Assembly: GCA_963727015.1 (NCBI GenBank)
Contig: CAVSEV010000015.1
Coordinates: 186,001 to 250,000 of the forward strand
Direction of reading: 5' to 3'
Length of the DNA: 64,000 nt
Origin: DATFVJ01 sp963727015
GTDB taxonomy: Bacteria; Actinomycetota; Actinomycetes; Streptosporangiales; Streptosporangiaceae
The notes under the pieces were generated by a model. The model saw only the letters and a list, made by a program, of their open reading frames with translations. It made no database searches and had not been told where the DNA came from. Below, in pieces: positions 54,613 to 63,713 of this stretch. The translations under genes and the position numbers were made by a program. Numbering within the stretch: the first letter of the stretch is position 1; the number at the start of each line of letters is the position of its first letter.

Positions 54613-56232
54613 GTGGGCAGCGCACTACTGGCCGTTATCGTGCTGGGACTCGGACTGCTTGCCAGCCTGTTCGCCCTTGTCGTCATGTTGCGCCGCCCGG
54701 CCGCCCCCGCGGCAGCCATGCCTGCGCCGGCTCACGATGATCATGCAGGCGCGACACCGCAGCCGAGCGCCGGCCAGGCAAGCGGCGAAGCCGAACAGAT
54801 CTTGTCCCGGGCGCAGGCCAGCGCCACCCAGATGGTGGAGCGCGCCGAGGCGTCAGTCGAGCAGGCCGAGAAGGCCAGGAACGAGATCGAGGACGAGGCA
54901 CGGACGGTCAAGGCCGAACTGCGTGAACTTCGCAGCGATCTGGAACGACGCGAATCCAGGCTGTCCGAGCGTGAGCAGCGGATCGACGATGAGGAACGCA
55001 AGCTCGAGGACCGCTCCTCCGGTCTCGACGCGGTGCAGCGTGAGCTTGACGACCGCAGCGCCGATCTCGGCCGCCTCGACGCGCAGCGTCGCGAAGTGCT
55101 TGAGCGCGTTGCCGGTCTCACCTCGGACCAGGCCAAGGCCGAACTGGTGTCCAGCATCGAGAACCAGGCAAAGCGCGAAGCCGCCCTCACTGTCAGGGAT
55201 GTGGAAAGGCAGGCGCGTGCCGATGGTGAGAAGCGGGCGCGCAAGATAGTGACGCTGGCGATCCAGCGGGTCGCAACCGAGCAGACCACAGAGTCAGTCG
55301 TGTCCGTTCTGCATCTGCCCGGCGACGAGATGAAGGGCCGGATCATCGGCCGTGAGGGCAGGAACATCCGCGCCTTCGAGTCGGTGACCGGCGTCAACCT
55401 CATTATTGACGACACGCCAGAGGCGGTCTTGCTGTCCTGTTTCGATCCGGTCCGCCGCGAGGTCGGCAGGCTCACGCTGGAACGGCTCGTCCTCGACGGG
55501 CGAATCCACCCGCAGCGGATCGAAGAGGCGCACGAGCGTAGCAAGGCCGAGGTCGCCCTGCTGTGTGTCCGGGCAGGTGAGGACGCGCTCATCGAGCTTG
55601 GCATCACCGAGATGCACGCCGAGCTTGTGACACTGCTCGGGCAGTTGCGGTACCGCACCTCTTACGGCCAGAACGTGCTGAAACACCTGATCGAGTCAGC
55701 GCACATCGCCGGGCTGATGGCGAGCGAACTGCGCTTGAGCGCCCCGTTCCTCAAGCGCTGCACCGTGCTGCACGACATAGGCAAGGCCCTCACGCACGAA
55801 GTTGAGGGCAGCCACGCCCTGGTCGGCGCCGAGATCGCCCGCAGATACGGTGAGCACGAGGACGTCGTGCACGCGATCGAGGCGCATCACAACGAGGTCG
55901 AGGTGCGTACGGTCGAGGCGGTCCTCACTCAGGCTGCCGACGCGATCAGCGGTGGCAGGCCAGGCGCGCGGCGCGAGTCGCTGGAGGCGTACGTCAAGCG
56001 GCTCGAGCGGCTGGAGCAGATCGCCGCCGCCCACGAGGGCGTGGAGAAGGTCTTCGCCATGCAGGCTGGCCGCGAGATCCGGGTGATGGTGAAGCCCGAC
56101 CGGGTGGACGACATCCAGGCCCAGGTGATCGCGCGGGACGTTGCGAAACAGGTCGAGGAGGAACTCACCTACCCCGGGCAGATCCGGATCATCGTCGTAC
56201 GCGAGTCGCGCGCCACCGAATTCGCCCGCTAA
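54613..56232 (+). CDS. rny: Ribonuclease Y
   Basis: 539 residues from GTG 54613, with GGAAGGGG at 54599-54606. Order of parts: N-terminal membrane anchor (ALLAVIVLGLGLLASLFALV), long coiled coil (residues about 60-200, rich in Glu/Arg), KH domain with GRIIGREGRNIRAFE, and HD domain with HDIGKALTHE and EGSHALVGAEIA. Membrane-tethered endonuclease that starts mRNA decay. Family length is about 520. Actinomycetes that carry it usually have it in the recA-miaB interval. Confidence 0.96.
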   Translation: MGSALLAVIVLGLGLLASLFALVVMLRRPAAPAAAMPAPAHDDHAGATPQPSAGQASGEAEQILSRAQASATQMVERAEASVEQAEKARNEIEDEARTVKAELRELRSDLERRESRLSEREQRIDDEERKLEDRSSGLDAVQRELDDRSADLGRLDAQRREVLERVAGLTSDQAKAELVSSIENQAKREAALTVRDVERQARADGEKRARKIVTLAIQRVATEQTTESVVSVLHLPGDEMKGRIIGREGRNIRAFESVTGVNLIIDDTPEAVLLSCFDPVRREVGRLTLERLVLDGRIHPQRIEEAHERSKAEVALLCVRAGEDALIELGITEMHAELVTLLGQLRYRTSYGQNVLKHLIESAHIAGLMASELRLSAPFLKRCTVLHDIGKALTHEVEGSHALVGAEIARRYGEHEDVVHAIEAHHNEVEVRTVEAVLTQAADAISGGRPGARRESLEAYVKRLERLEQIAAAHEGVEKVFAMQAGREIRVMVKPDRVDDIQAQVIARDVAKQVEEELTYPGQIRIIVVRESRATEFAR

Positions 56233-56260
56233 CCACCACCAACCGTCCCGCTCCGGTGCC

Positions 56261-58273
56261 CTAGCTGTCACCTTCCAGCTTCAGCACCGGAACGTCGGGC
56301 GGGTTGAAGCCGAGCACCTGACCGTAAAAGGACAATTCCGCCTCCAGCGCGGCGATGACGCTCTCGGCCCTGCGGAACCCGTGCGACTCGCCCTCGAACG
56401 CCAGGTAGGCGTGCCGGATGCCGTGCTCGTCCAGTTCTGCGACGATCATTTCCGACTGGTCGGCGGGCACGACCGGGTCGTCCGTCCCCTGCAGCACCAG
56501 AACCGGGCTGGTGGCGTCCGTAACGTGACCCTGAGGTGACCGTTCGCGGTAGGTGGCCTCGAATCCGGGCAGCGGGCCGACCAGGCCGTCCAGGTAGCGC
56601 GATTCGAAGTCATGTGTCTCGCGGCTGAACTGCTCCAGGTTGGCGGGCCCGAAGTAGGAGGCGGCGGCGCCGAAGACGGTGCCATGTGCCGCCGCGCCGG
56701 TCGTCACGGCGCACAACGCGGTCCAGCCACCGGCAGAACCGCCCCTGATCGCGAGCCGCCGCGGGTCCGCGTCGCCGCGAGCCGCGAGGCCGCGCGCTGC
56801 CGCGATCGCATCTTCGACGTCCACGATCCCCCACTGGCGGCGCAGCCGCTCCCGGTAACCGCGGCCGTGCCCGGTCGAGCCGCCGTAGTTGACGTCGATG
56901 ATCCCGATGCCGCGGCTCGTAAAGTACGCCTTTTCCAGGTCAAGAATGCTTGTCACGTGGCTGGTTGGCCCGCCGTGCACCCACACCACATACGGGGGCA
57001 GCTCGCCCTCAGGGGCGGCAGCCGCCGGGTTGGAGGGCGGATACACGAGCGCGTGCACCATGCGGCCGAACGGCCCCTCGAGCTCGACCGCCGCTGGGAT
57101 GGGCAGGTAGGCCGCGTCGGGAACCTCGTCAAGCTCGCGGCGAAGGGCCTCAGTCCTGCCGGTGACCGCGTCGACCCGCACGACGCCCAGCGGCGCCGCG
57201 GGGCCGCCAGCGATTCCCACGACAACTGTCCCGTCCGCGGAGACCGACGCTCCGAAGGCGGAGTATGGAATGTCCAGGTCGGTCAGCTCACCGCTGTCCG
57301 GATCGAGCACGCCGAGCCGCAGGTCCCCCTGACCGTGCACGACAGCCAGCCTGCCGTCACCGAGCACCGCGAAAGGCTGCCCGCCAAGCTGCCAGAGCGC
57401 GCCGGCGAACTCCTCCTCGGCTGGGTAGAGAGCCTGCGGCGGCTCGCCATAAAGGCCGACCTGGTAGATGTTCCACCAGCCAGACCAGTCGGAGATCACG
57501 TACAGGCTCGTCGCGTCGCGCCAGCAGGGCGCGAGCACGGATTCCGCCACCCCGCCCTTGATCAGGGTTCCCTTGCGGGGAACGCCGTTCTCCAGGACCG
57601 CCACCCGCAGCTCGGTACCGTCCCACGGCATGCGCGGGTGATTCCAGCTGATCCAGGCGAGGCGCGACCCGTCAGGGGAGGGGACCGGGAACGCATAGAA
57701 GTCGGATCCGCTGACGAGTTCCCGCACCGCGGCAGGGTCGTCGGCGGCCGAGCCGTCGAGGGGGACCGCGACGATCGCGCGCCTGACGCGGTCCTCGTCA
57801 TGCTGCTCGCGGACGCACCAGATCTCCCTGCGGTCGGGCGAAAGGACGAAGTCGGCATAGCGCAGCGCGCCAGGCTCGGCCGGTTCGGGTGTGAGCGCGC
57901 GGGGCGCACGCCCGCCTCGCGGCTGCGCGGCGGGGGCTTTGCCTTTCCGCTTCGCCGCCGTAGCGCCCTGGCCCAGGTAAAGCCGCTGGTCCCCGTAGTT
58001 CGCGAACACGATGTCCCAGCCACCGGCGGACTGCCCGGGTACCGGCAGGTAGGAGCGGCCCCCGTACTCGTGCACGCGGGTGCGGGCATTCCATGGCGCC
58101 GCTACCAGCTCGGACCGATGCCCGTCCGCCGCGCGGTGCACGACGGTGGTTCGCCCGCCTTCGTCCGGCCGGAGCTCCTGCCACCACACCTGGTCCGCGA
58201 TGACGGTAGGGAAGGACAGGCTGGATTTGCGCGCGGGCAACATCGGCCGCGCCGACAGGGGAGGGCCAGGCAC
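56261..58273 (-). CDS. S9 family prolyl oligopeptidase-type peptidase
   Basis: 670 residues. An N-terminal beta-propeller region of about 400 residues is followed by an alpha/beta hydrolase domain. The catalytic Ser is in RGGSAGGWTALCA, the Asp in VLQGTDDPVVP and the His in EGESHGFRR. No signal peptide is visible, so it is probably cytoplasmic. Start is uncertain: ATG 58246 (MLPARKSSLSF) would remove nine residues. It is convergent with rny, 28 bp away, and divergent from miaB. Confidence 0.9.
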   Translation of the reverse strand: MPGPPLSARPMLPARKSSLSFPTVIADQVWWQELRPDEGGRTTVVHRAADGHRSELVAAPWNARTRVHEYGGRSYLPVPGQSAGGWDIVFANYGDQRLYLGQGATAAKRKGKAPAAQPRGGRAPRALTPEPAEPGALRYADFVLSPDRREIWCVREQHDEDRVRRAIVAVPLDGSAADDPAAVRELVSGSDFYAFPVPSPDGSRLAWISWNHPRMPWDGTELRVAVLENGVPRKGTLIKGGVAESVLAPCWRDATSLYVISDWSGWWNIYQVGLYGEPPQALYPAEEEFAGALWQLGGQPFAVLGDGRLAVVHGQGDLRLGVLDPDSGELTDLDIPYSAFGASVSADGTVVVGIAGGPAAPLGVVRVDAVTGRTEALRRELDEVPDAAYLPIPAAVELEGPFGRMVHALVYPPSNPAAAAPEGELPPYVVWVHGGPTSHVTSILDLEKAYFTSRGIGIIDVNYGGSTGHGRGYRERLRRQWGIVDVEDAIAAARGLAARGDADPRRLAIRGGSAGGWTALCAVTTGAAAHGTVFGAAASYFGPANLEQFSRETHDFESRYLDGLVGPLPGFEATYRERSPQGHVTDATSPVLVLQGTDDPVVPADQSEMIVAELDEHGIRHAYLAFEGESHGFRRAESVIAALEAELSFYGQVLGFNPPDVPVLKLEGDS

Positions 58274-58610
58274 CGTAAGGGGCCGTCAGGCATTCGGTCA
58301 TAGCGGCATCGTGCCCTATGCGGCGGGACGTTGGGGCACAGACCCGGCAGCTCGGTCCCGCCGACTGTGCGGCATCCTCCGCGGGGTGCGGCGGCCGCAT
58401 CATGATGGGCCCTCATTCGCACTTTGCGTACCCGTTCGAACGCCTAATGTACCTGCGGAGGCGGTGGCGCGCCGCTGGGCCACCAGTAAGACCAAAGCCC
58501 CTCCCTAACGGCTGCGCGGGGCGCGACGGGTACGCAAACGTCCCCCAATCCTCACCGGAACTCGCCTCGGCGCGCGCTCGCCCTGTCAGCCGCGTACCCT
58601 CTATCCCGAG
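58274..58610. other. 337-base divergent gap upstream of miaB
   Basis: Nothing beyond presumed promoters of the divergent peptidase and miaB genes; no array, palindrome or small gene is convincing. Confidence 0.4.
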
Positions 58611-60119
58611 ATGAGAGTCGTGAATGGCACAGCTGCCGCAGCCGCGCGCACCTACCAGATCCGCACCTACGGGTGCCAGATGAACGTGCACGATGCCGAG
58701 CGCCTCGCCGGCCTGCTTGAGCAGGCCGGCTACCGCCGCGCGGCGCCTGATGTACCGCCCGACGTGGTGGTCTTCAATACTTGCGCGGTGCGGGAGAACG
58801 CTGACAACAGGCTTTACGGGAACCTCGGTCACCTCCGCCCGGTGAAGGACAGCCGCCCGGGCATGCAGATCGCGGTCGGCGGCTGCCTGGCGCAGAAGGA
58901 CAGGGGCGAGATCGTCCGCCGTGCCCCGTGGGTGGACGTCGTGTTCGGGACGCACAACATCGGCTCGCTTCCCGCGCTGCTCGAACGTGCGCGCGTGCTT
59001 GACGAGGCGCAGGTCGAGATAGCGGAGGTGCTGCAGCGGTTCCCCTCCGGGCTGCCGGCCCGCCGCGAATCCGCCTACTCGGCCTGGGTGGCGATCTCAG
59101 TGGGGTGCAACAACACGTGCACGTTCTGCATCGTGCCGAGCCTGCGCGGCCGTGAGGAGGACCGGCGCCCTGGCGACGTCCTGGCCGAGATCCGCGCCCT
59201 GGTCAGCGAGGGTGTACTGGAGGTGACGCTGCTCGGGCAGAACGTCAACTCCTACGGCGCGGCGTTTGGCGACCGGCAGGCGTTCGGGAAACTGCTCCGC
59301 GCCTGCGGCGAGGTCGAGGGGCTGGAGCGGGTGCGGTTCACCTCGCCCCATCCGCGCGACTTCACCGGCGACGTGATCGCGGCAATGGCCCAGACCCCCA
59401 ACGTCATGCCGCAGCTGCATATGCCGCTGCAATCCGGTTCCGACGCGGTGCTGCGGGCGATGCGCCGCGCCTACCGCAGGGACAAGTATCTGCGGATCAT
59501 CGATCAGGTCCGTACGGAGATCCCGGAAGCGGCCATCACCACCGACATCATCGTGGGTTTCCCCGGTGAGACAGAACGTGATTTCGAGGACACACTCGAT
59601 GTCGTCCGCCAGGCGCGGTTCGCGGGCGCCTTCACTTTCAAGTACTCCAAGCGCCCGGGCACGGCCGCTGCCGACATGCCTGGCCAGGTGCCCGCCCAGG
59701 TGGTCAGGGAGCGATACGGGCGGCTCGCGGCACTGGTCGAAGAGATCACCTGGGCAGGTAACCAGACGCTGCTTGGCCGTGAGCTCGAGGTGCTCGTCGC
59801 CGAGGGCGAGGGACGCAAGGACGTCGCGACGCACCGGCTGTCCGGCCGGGCGCCCGACGGCAGGCTTGTGCATTTCGCGCCCGGAGACGCCACGCCCCGG
59901 CCAGGCGACATGGTGCGGGTAGCTGTCACGCATGCCGCGCCGCACCATCTGATCGCCGATCTGCCACCGCTGGCCGTCCGCCGGACGCGCGCGGGCGACG
60001 CGTGGGAGGCCGCGGCGAACCCGCCGGGCGGGCAGCCAGGCCCCACGGGTCAAGGCGCGCGGCCCGCTCCGGCTGTGCTGCTCGGCATGCCTTCCGTTGG
60101 GCGGCCAGCCGGCCAGTGA
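58611..60119 (+). CDS. miaB: tRNA-2-methylthio-N6-dimethylallyladenosine synthase MiaB
   Basis: 502 residues. N-terminal cluster Cys22 (YGCQMN), Cys58 (NTCAVREN), Cys92 (GGCLAQKD); radical-SAM Cys166, 170 and 173 in CNNTCTFCIVPSLRGREEDR; C-terminal TRAM domain (RELEVLVAEGEGRK). Adds the methylthio group to i6A37 of tRNAs reading U-starting codons, after MiaA (61555) has prenylated A37. ATG 58611 or GTG 58620 are both possible starts. The C-terminal 40 residues are Pro/Gly-rich. Confidence 0.97.
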   Translation: MRVVNGTAAAAARTYQIRTYGCQMNVHDAERLAGLLEQAGYRRAAPDVPPDVVVFNTCAVRENADNRLYGNLGHLRPVKDSRPGMQIAVGGCLAQKDRGEIVRRAPWVDVVFGTHNIGSLPALLERARVLDEAQVEIAEVLQRFPSGLPARRESAYSAWVAISVGCNNTCTFCIVPSLRGREEDRRPGDVLAEIRALVSEGVLEVTLLGQNVNSYGAAFGDRQAFGKLLRACGEVEGLERVRFTSPHPRDFTGDVIAAMAQTPNVMPQLHMPLQSGSDAVLRAMRRAYRRDKYLRIIDQVRTEIPEAAITTDIIVGFPGETERDFEDTLDVVRQARFAGAFTFKYSKRPGTAAADMPGQVPAQVVRERYGRLAALVEEITWAGNQTLLGRELEVLVAEGEGRKDVATHRLSGRAPDGRLVHFAPGDATPRPGDMVRVAVTHAAPHHLIADLPPLAVRRTRAGDAWEAAANPPGGQPGPTGQGARPAPAVLLGMPSVGRPAGQ

Positions 60120-60210
60120 TCGTCGCTGCCCGGCACCCCAGGGCGGATCGCCTGGTCGCCGGTGCCGGGCATGCCAGCCTTCGCCTGCCGCTCGAACGGG
60201 ACGTTCCCGC

Positions 60211-61017
60211 GTGCTGATCGCCGCCGCCGTCTGTCCCCATCCTCCGTTGCTCGTGCCGGCGGCGGCAGGTGGCGCGGCGGCCGAACTCGACGAGGTGCGC
60301 GGCGCCTGTGACGAGGCCGTGAACGTGCTGGCAGCCGCCGGGGCCGACCTGATCGTCACGGTCGGCGGCGGCGCCGAGGACAGGGAGTTCGACGGCAGCG
60401 CGGCAGGGAGCCTCGCCGCTTACGGGGTCGGCTGGCGAACCGGCACTGGCACGCCCGTATTGCCGCTGTCACTGACCATCGGGCGCTGGCTGCTGCAGCG
60501 TTCCGGCCTGCTCGGGCCGGACGCCGGGGGGCGGGCGGGGCGGCAGCCGGGTTCGGCCGGTACCGGCCCGGGGGAGCGGGTCGCGCGAACCCGCGGGGCG
60601 CCTTGCACCGACCCGGTCAGGCCCACGCCACGGGTGCGGCTGACCGCCACTGCATTCGGGACACCGCCGAGCGACTGCCTGCGCGTTGGCGCGCGGATCG
60701 CCAGCCGGGCCAGCAGGGTGGCGCTGCTTGCAATGGGTGACGGGCCCGCGTGCCTATCCCCGCAGGCGCCCGGATATCTGGATCCCCGCGGTGCGCCATA
60801 TGACGCCGAGGTTTCTGCGGCCCTCGCGGACGCGGACGCGCACCGGCTGGCGCGGCTGGACCCTGATCTGTCCGCCGAGCTGCTTGCCGCGGGCCGGGCG
60901 GCCTGGCAGGTGCTCGCCGGCGCGGCAGGCACCGGCACGTACCACGGTCACCTGCACTGCGCCGCCGCGCCGTACGGCGTCAGCTATCTGGTGGCGTCGT
61001 GGACCACGTGCGCCTGA
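60211..61017 (+). CDS. Class III extradiol dioxygenase subunit B-like protein
   Basis: 268 residues from GTG 60211 (MLIAAAVCPHPPLLVPAAAG, the usual start). The LigB-like fold is suggested by CPHPP, ADLIVTVGGG, VALLAMGDGP and TYHGHLHCAAAPYGVSY. This gene between miaB and miaA is conserved in Streptomyces and relatives, but no activity has been shown, to my knowledge. An Arg/Gly-rich insert lies near residues 110-135. Confidence 0.85.
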   Translation: MLIAAAVCPHPPLLVPAAAGGAAAELDEVRGACDEAVNVLAAAGADLIVTVGGGAEDREFDGSAAGSLAAYGVGWRTGTGTPVLPLSLTIGRWLLQRSGLLGPDAGGRAGRQPGSAGTGPGERVARTRGAPCTDPVRPTPRVRLTATAFGTPPSDCLRVGARIASRASRVALLAMGDGPACLSPQAPGYLDPRGAPYDAEVSAALADADAHRLARLDPDLSAELLAAGRAAWQVLAGAAGTGTYHGHLHCAAAPYGVSYLVASWTTCA

Positions 61018-61061
61018 GCGTCGGTCATCCATCAGGTGCGCGGACCCGCGGGAGAGGCTCT

Positions 61062-61451
61062 CTAGGCCCCGGCGCTCGTACCGGCCTGGCCTGGATCCTG
61101 CTCGCCCGTGCCGCCGACCTGATCGGCGGCACTGGCTGGCCCATCGGCAGTGCTCGTCGGGTGCACGTCGGTGGTGGCCGGGTGCGCGTCGGTGGACGGG
61201 TGCGCGTCGGTGGCCGGGTGCGCGTCGGTGGCCGGGCGCACGTCGGTGCTTGCCGGGTGCACGTCGGTTGCTCCGGGGTGCACGCCGCCTTGCCCGCTGT
61301 CCTGCGCGTGCCACGATGCTTGATCAGTCTGGCTCTCCGCTGCGCGCTGCCCGGACTCCGCGTCGCCCGCATGGTCGGTGCCCGGCGCGTGCTTCTCGTG
61401 CTTGCCGGACTTGCTCCCAAACATCGCGCGTACTTTGTCAGCGAATCCCAT
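61062..61451 (-). CDS. MT0933-type antitoxin-like protein with repeat tail
   Basis: 129 residues from the ATG at 61451, with GGGGGAAAG a few bases upstream on the minus strand. The N-terminus MGFADKVRAMFGSKSGKHEK matches small actinobacterial antitoxins (Rv0909/MT0933 family). The remainder is encoded by an 18-bp repeat (DAHPATDAHPSTDAHPAT) at about 61150-61260. No toxin gene is adjacent. Confidence 0.65.
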   Translation of the reverse strand: MGFADKVRAMFGSKSGKHEKHAPGTDHAGDAESGQRAAESQTDQASWHAQDSGQGGVHPGATDVHPASTDVRPATDAHPATDAHPSTDAHPATTDVHPTSTADGPASAADQVGGTGEQDPGQAGTSAGA

Positions 61452-61554
61452 CGACTTTCCCCCGACCATCACGGCAACTTGCCCAGCTGATATAACGCGC
61501 TGAGTCACACTGATGCCCTAATGTCACCGTACCCACGGCTGAGAGACTGAATCC

Positions 61555-62460
61555 ATGCCCGGAGGCGTCATCGTGGTCGTGGGGCCGACGGCGGCCGGAA
61601 AGTCCCACCTGTCGGTTGACCTGGCCCGCGAGGTCGGCGGCGAGGTGGTGAACGCCGACTCGATGCAGTTGTACCGCGGCATGGACATCGGCACCGCGAA
61701 GCTGACCCCGGCCGAGCGCGGCGGCGTGCCGCACCACCTCCTTGACATCTGGGACATCAGGCAGACCGCCAGCGTGGCTGAGTATCAGCGGATCGCACGC
61801 GGCGCCGTCGATGAGATCCTGGCGCGCGGCAGGGTGCCCGTTCTCGTCGGCGGTTCAGGGCTGTACGTGCGCGCGGTCCTCGACCACCTCGAGTTCCCGC
61901 CGGCTGACCCGCTGGTACGCGAGCGGCTGGAGGATGAGCTTGCCGAGCGGGGTCCTGCCGCACTGCACGACCGGCTGAACCGGCTCGACCCTGGCGCGGC
62001 CGCAGCGATCCTGCCTGGCAACGGGCGGCGTATCGTCCGCGCACTCGAGGTGATCGAGGTGTCAGGACGACCGTTCACGGCGACCCTGCCGAGCTATGAG
62101 TCGGTCTATCCGGCCGTGCTGATCGGCCTGCGCGTGCCGCGTGAACGGCTTGATGAGCGCATCGAGGCGCGGGTGGCGGGGATGTGGCGCGCGGGCTTCG
62201 TGGCCGAGGTACGGCAGCTTGCGGCCGCCGGCCTGCGCGAAGGCCCGACGGCGAGCCGGGCCCTGGGTTATGCCCAGGTGCTCAGGTTCCTCGCAGGTGA
62301 GTGGTCGCAGCAGCGGGCGAGGGACGAAACGGTCAAGGCGACCCGGCGCTTCGCGCGCCGGCAGGAATCGTGGTTCCGCCGCGATCCCCGCATCAGCTGG
62401 CTCGACCCGGCCGAGCCGGACCCGCTGGCGGCCGCGCTGGCGGTCACGTCGCGCGGCTAG
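61555..62460 (+). CDS. miaA: tRNA dimethylallyltransferase MiaA
   Basis: 301 residues. P-loop GPTAAGKS at residues 10-17, then NADSMQLYRGMDIGTAKL and PHHLLDIWDI, PVLVGGSGLYVRAVLDHLEF, and RRFARRQESWFRRDP near the end. Transfers dimethylallyl to A37 of tRNAs, giving the substrate for MiaB. Normal length and a clean ATG start. Confidence 0.97.
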   Translation: MPGGVIVVVGPTAAGKSHLSVDLAREVGGEVVNADSMQLYRGMDIGTAKLTPAERGGVPHHLLDIWDIRQTASVAEYQRIARGAVDEILARGRVPVLVGGSGLYVRAVLDHLEFPPADPLVRERLEDELAERGPAALHDRLNRLDPGAAAAILPGNGRRIVRALEVIEVSGRPFTATLPSYESVYPAVLIGLRVPRERLDERIEARVAGMWRAGFVAEVRQLAAAGLREGPTASRALGYAQVLRFLAGEWSQQRARDETVKATRRFARRQESWFRRDPRISWLDPAEPDPLAAALAVTSRG

Positions 62461-62598
62461 CCAGCCACGTTTGGCGGCGGAACCCATGCACCGCCCGGAT
62501 GACTGGCCGACAGTGCGCCGATCATCGCCCGCTCCGGCGCGGTGTCGGTGGAGGCCACCGAGTCCTGGCCGCCAAGATCACCTGCGCCCTCCTGGCAC

Positions 62599-62652
62599 GA
62601 TGGCCCCCCGTGCCCTGATGGCCCCCCGTGCCCTGATGGCCCCCCGTGCCCT
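62599..62652. repeat. 18-bp tandem repeat, three exact copies
   Basis: GATGGCCCCCCGTGCCCT at 62599, 62617 and 62635, next to the twin palindromes in the miaA-dapF gap. Confidence 0.95.
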
Positions 62653-62655
62653 GCT

Positions 62656-62711
62656 GACACACAATGGCCCATTGTGTGTCGCATACGACACACAATGGCC
62701 CATTGTGTGTC
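62656..62711. repeat. Twin 25-bp palindromes, copy 2
   Basis: Palindromes at 62656-62680 and 62687-62711 with arms GACACACAATGG / CCATTGTGTGTC, start points 31 bp apart, identical to copy 1 at 27053. The intervening six bases differ. Upstream of dapF by 166 bp. Confidence 0.92.
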
Positions 62712-62876
62712 GCGATTGAGCCCCCGGTGCCGGCGTCGCGCGGACACTCCAGTCTCATTCACCTCGAGCGCCCCTCCAGCGCTATGGAGACGTAACAGAC
62801 CGCCCATCCCGGTATCCGTCATCAGGCGCCGTGCGGGGCGCGAAGATCACTTCGCTGTTCCGGCTAGGCTCGGCGT

Positions 62877-63713
62877 ATGCGCTTCGCGAAGGGTCATGGC
62901 ACTGAGAACGACTTCGTTATCCTGCCTGACCCTGATGGGGCTCTTGATCTTCCTGCCGGGCTGGTGGCCAGGCTCTGCGACCGCCACGCCGGCCTAGGCG
63001 CGGACGGCGTGCTCCGAGTCGTCAGGACTGCCGCGGCGGCGTTTCCGCTTGCGGGCGCGGCCGGCCCGGCGGCACCGGGCGAACCCGCCGCCGGCCTGGC
63101 CGCCGATGCCGAGTGGTTTATGGACTACCGCAACTCCGACGGCAGCCTCGCCGAGATGTGCGGCAACGGAATCCGTGTGTTCGCCCGCTACCTCATCGAG
63201 GAAGGGCTCGCCTCAGGCGACGAATTCGCCATTGCCACCAGGGCCGGCGGTCGCCAGGTGCGCGTACACCCCGGCGGCGACATCAGTGTGGAGATGGGTG
63301 CCCCCCGTGTCCTCGGTCCCGGGCAGGTGCGGCTGGGCGGCCGCCTCTACTGCGGCCTTCGGGTGTCTGTCGGCAATCCCCACCTGGCCTGCCTGGTGGA
63401 TACGCCGCTGGACGAGTTCGACCTGTCCGTCCAGCCGGAGCTCGATCCTGGGCAGTTCCCAGCAGGCGCCAACGTCGAACTGGTCCGGGTGACAGGCCGC
63501 GCAGCCGTTCGGATGCGGGTGCGTGAACGTGGGTCGGGCGAGACACGGTCCTGCGGCACCGGTGCCGTGGCGGCCGCTGCGGCCGCCGCTTACGCCGTGC
63601 GCGCAAGGAGCCAGGTGGCAGCCGCTGGCGCGAACGGCGCGCCGTTCGCGGCCACGTCCGTGGCTGGCGGGTCTGGTGCGGCTGGCGGCTCTGGCGGCTC
63701 TGGCGGGCTCTGA
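62877..63713 (+). CDS. dapF: Diaminopimelate epimerase, main part (C-terminus in another frame)
   Basis: 278 codons in this frame. MRFAKGHGTENDFVILPDPD and MDYRNSDGSLAEMCGNGIRV contain the first catalytic Cys; SGETRSCGTGAVAAAAAAAY contains the second. Interconverts LL- and meso-diaminopimelate for the cell wall and lysine. After residue 250 the frame enters a Gly/Ser repeat and stops at 63711-63713. The true C-terminus continues in another frame (next entry). An extra C at 63708, seen by comparing sibling GGCGGGTCTG units, explains the shift. Confidence 0.93.
   Translation: MRFAKGHGTENDFVILPDPDGALDLPAGLVARLCDRHAGLGADGVLRVVRTAAAAFPLAGAAGPAAPGEPAAGLAADAEWFMDYRNSDGSLAEMCGNGIRVFARYLIEEGLASGDEFAIATRAGGRQVRVHPGGDISVEMGAPRVLGPGQVRLGGRLYCGLRVSVGNPHLACLVDTPLDEFDLSVQPELDPGQFPAGANVELVRVTGRAAVRMRVRERGSGETRSCGTGAVAAAAAAAYAVRARSQVAAAGANGAPFAATSVAGGSGAAGGSGGSGGL

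Noticed and set aside
56612..58303. 563-codon plus-strand frame opposite the S9 peptidase
   Set aside because: The minus strand has the catalytic motifs of the family in order; this frame has none.
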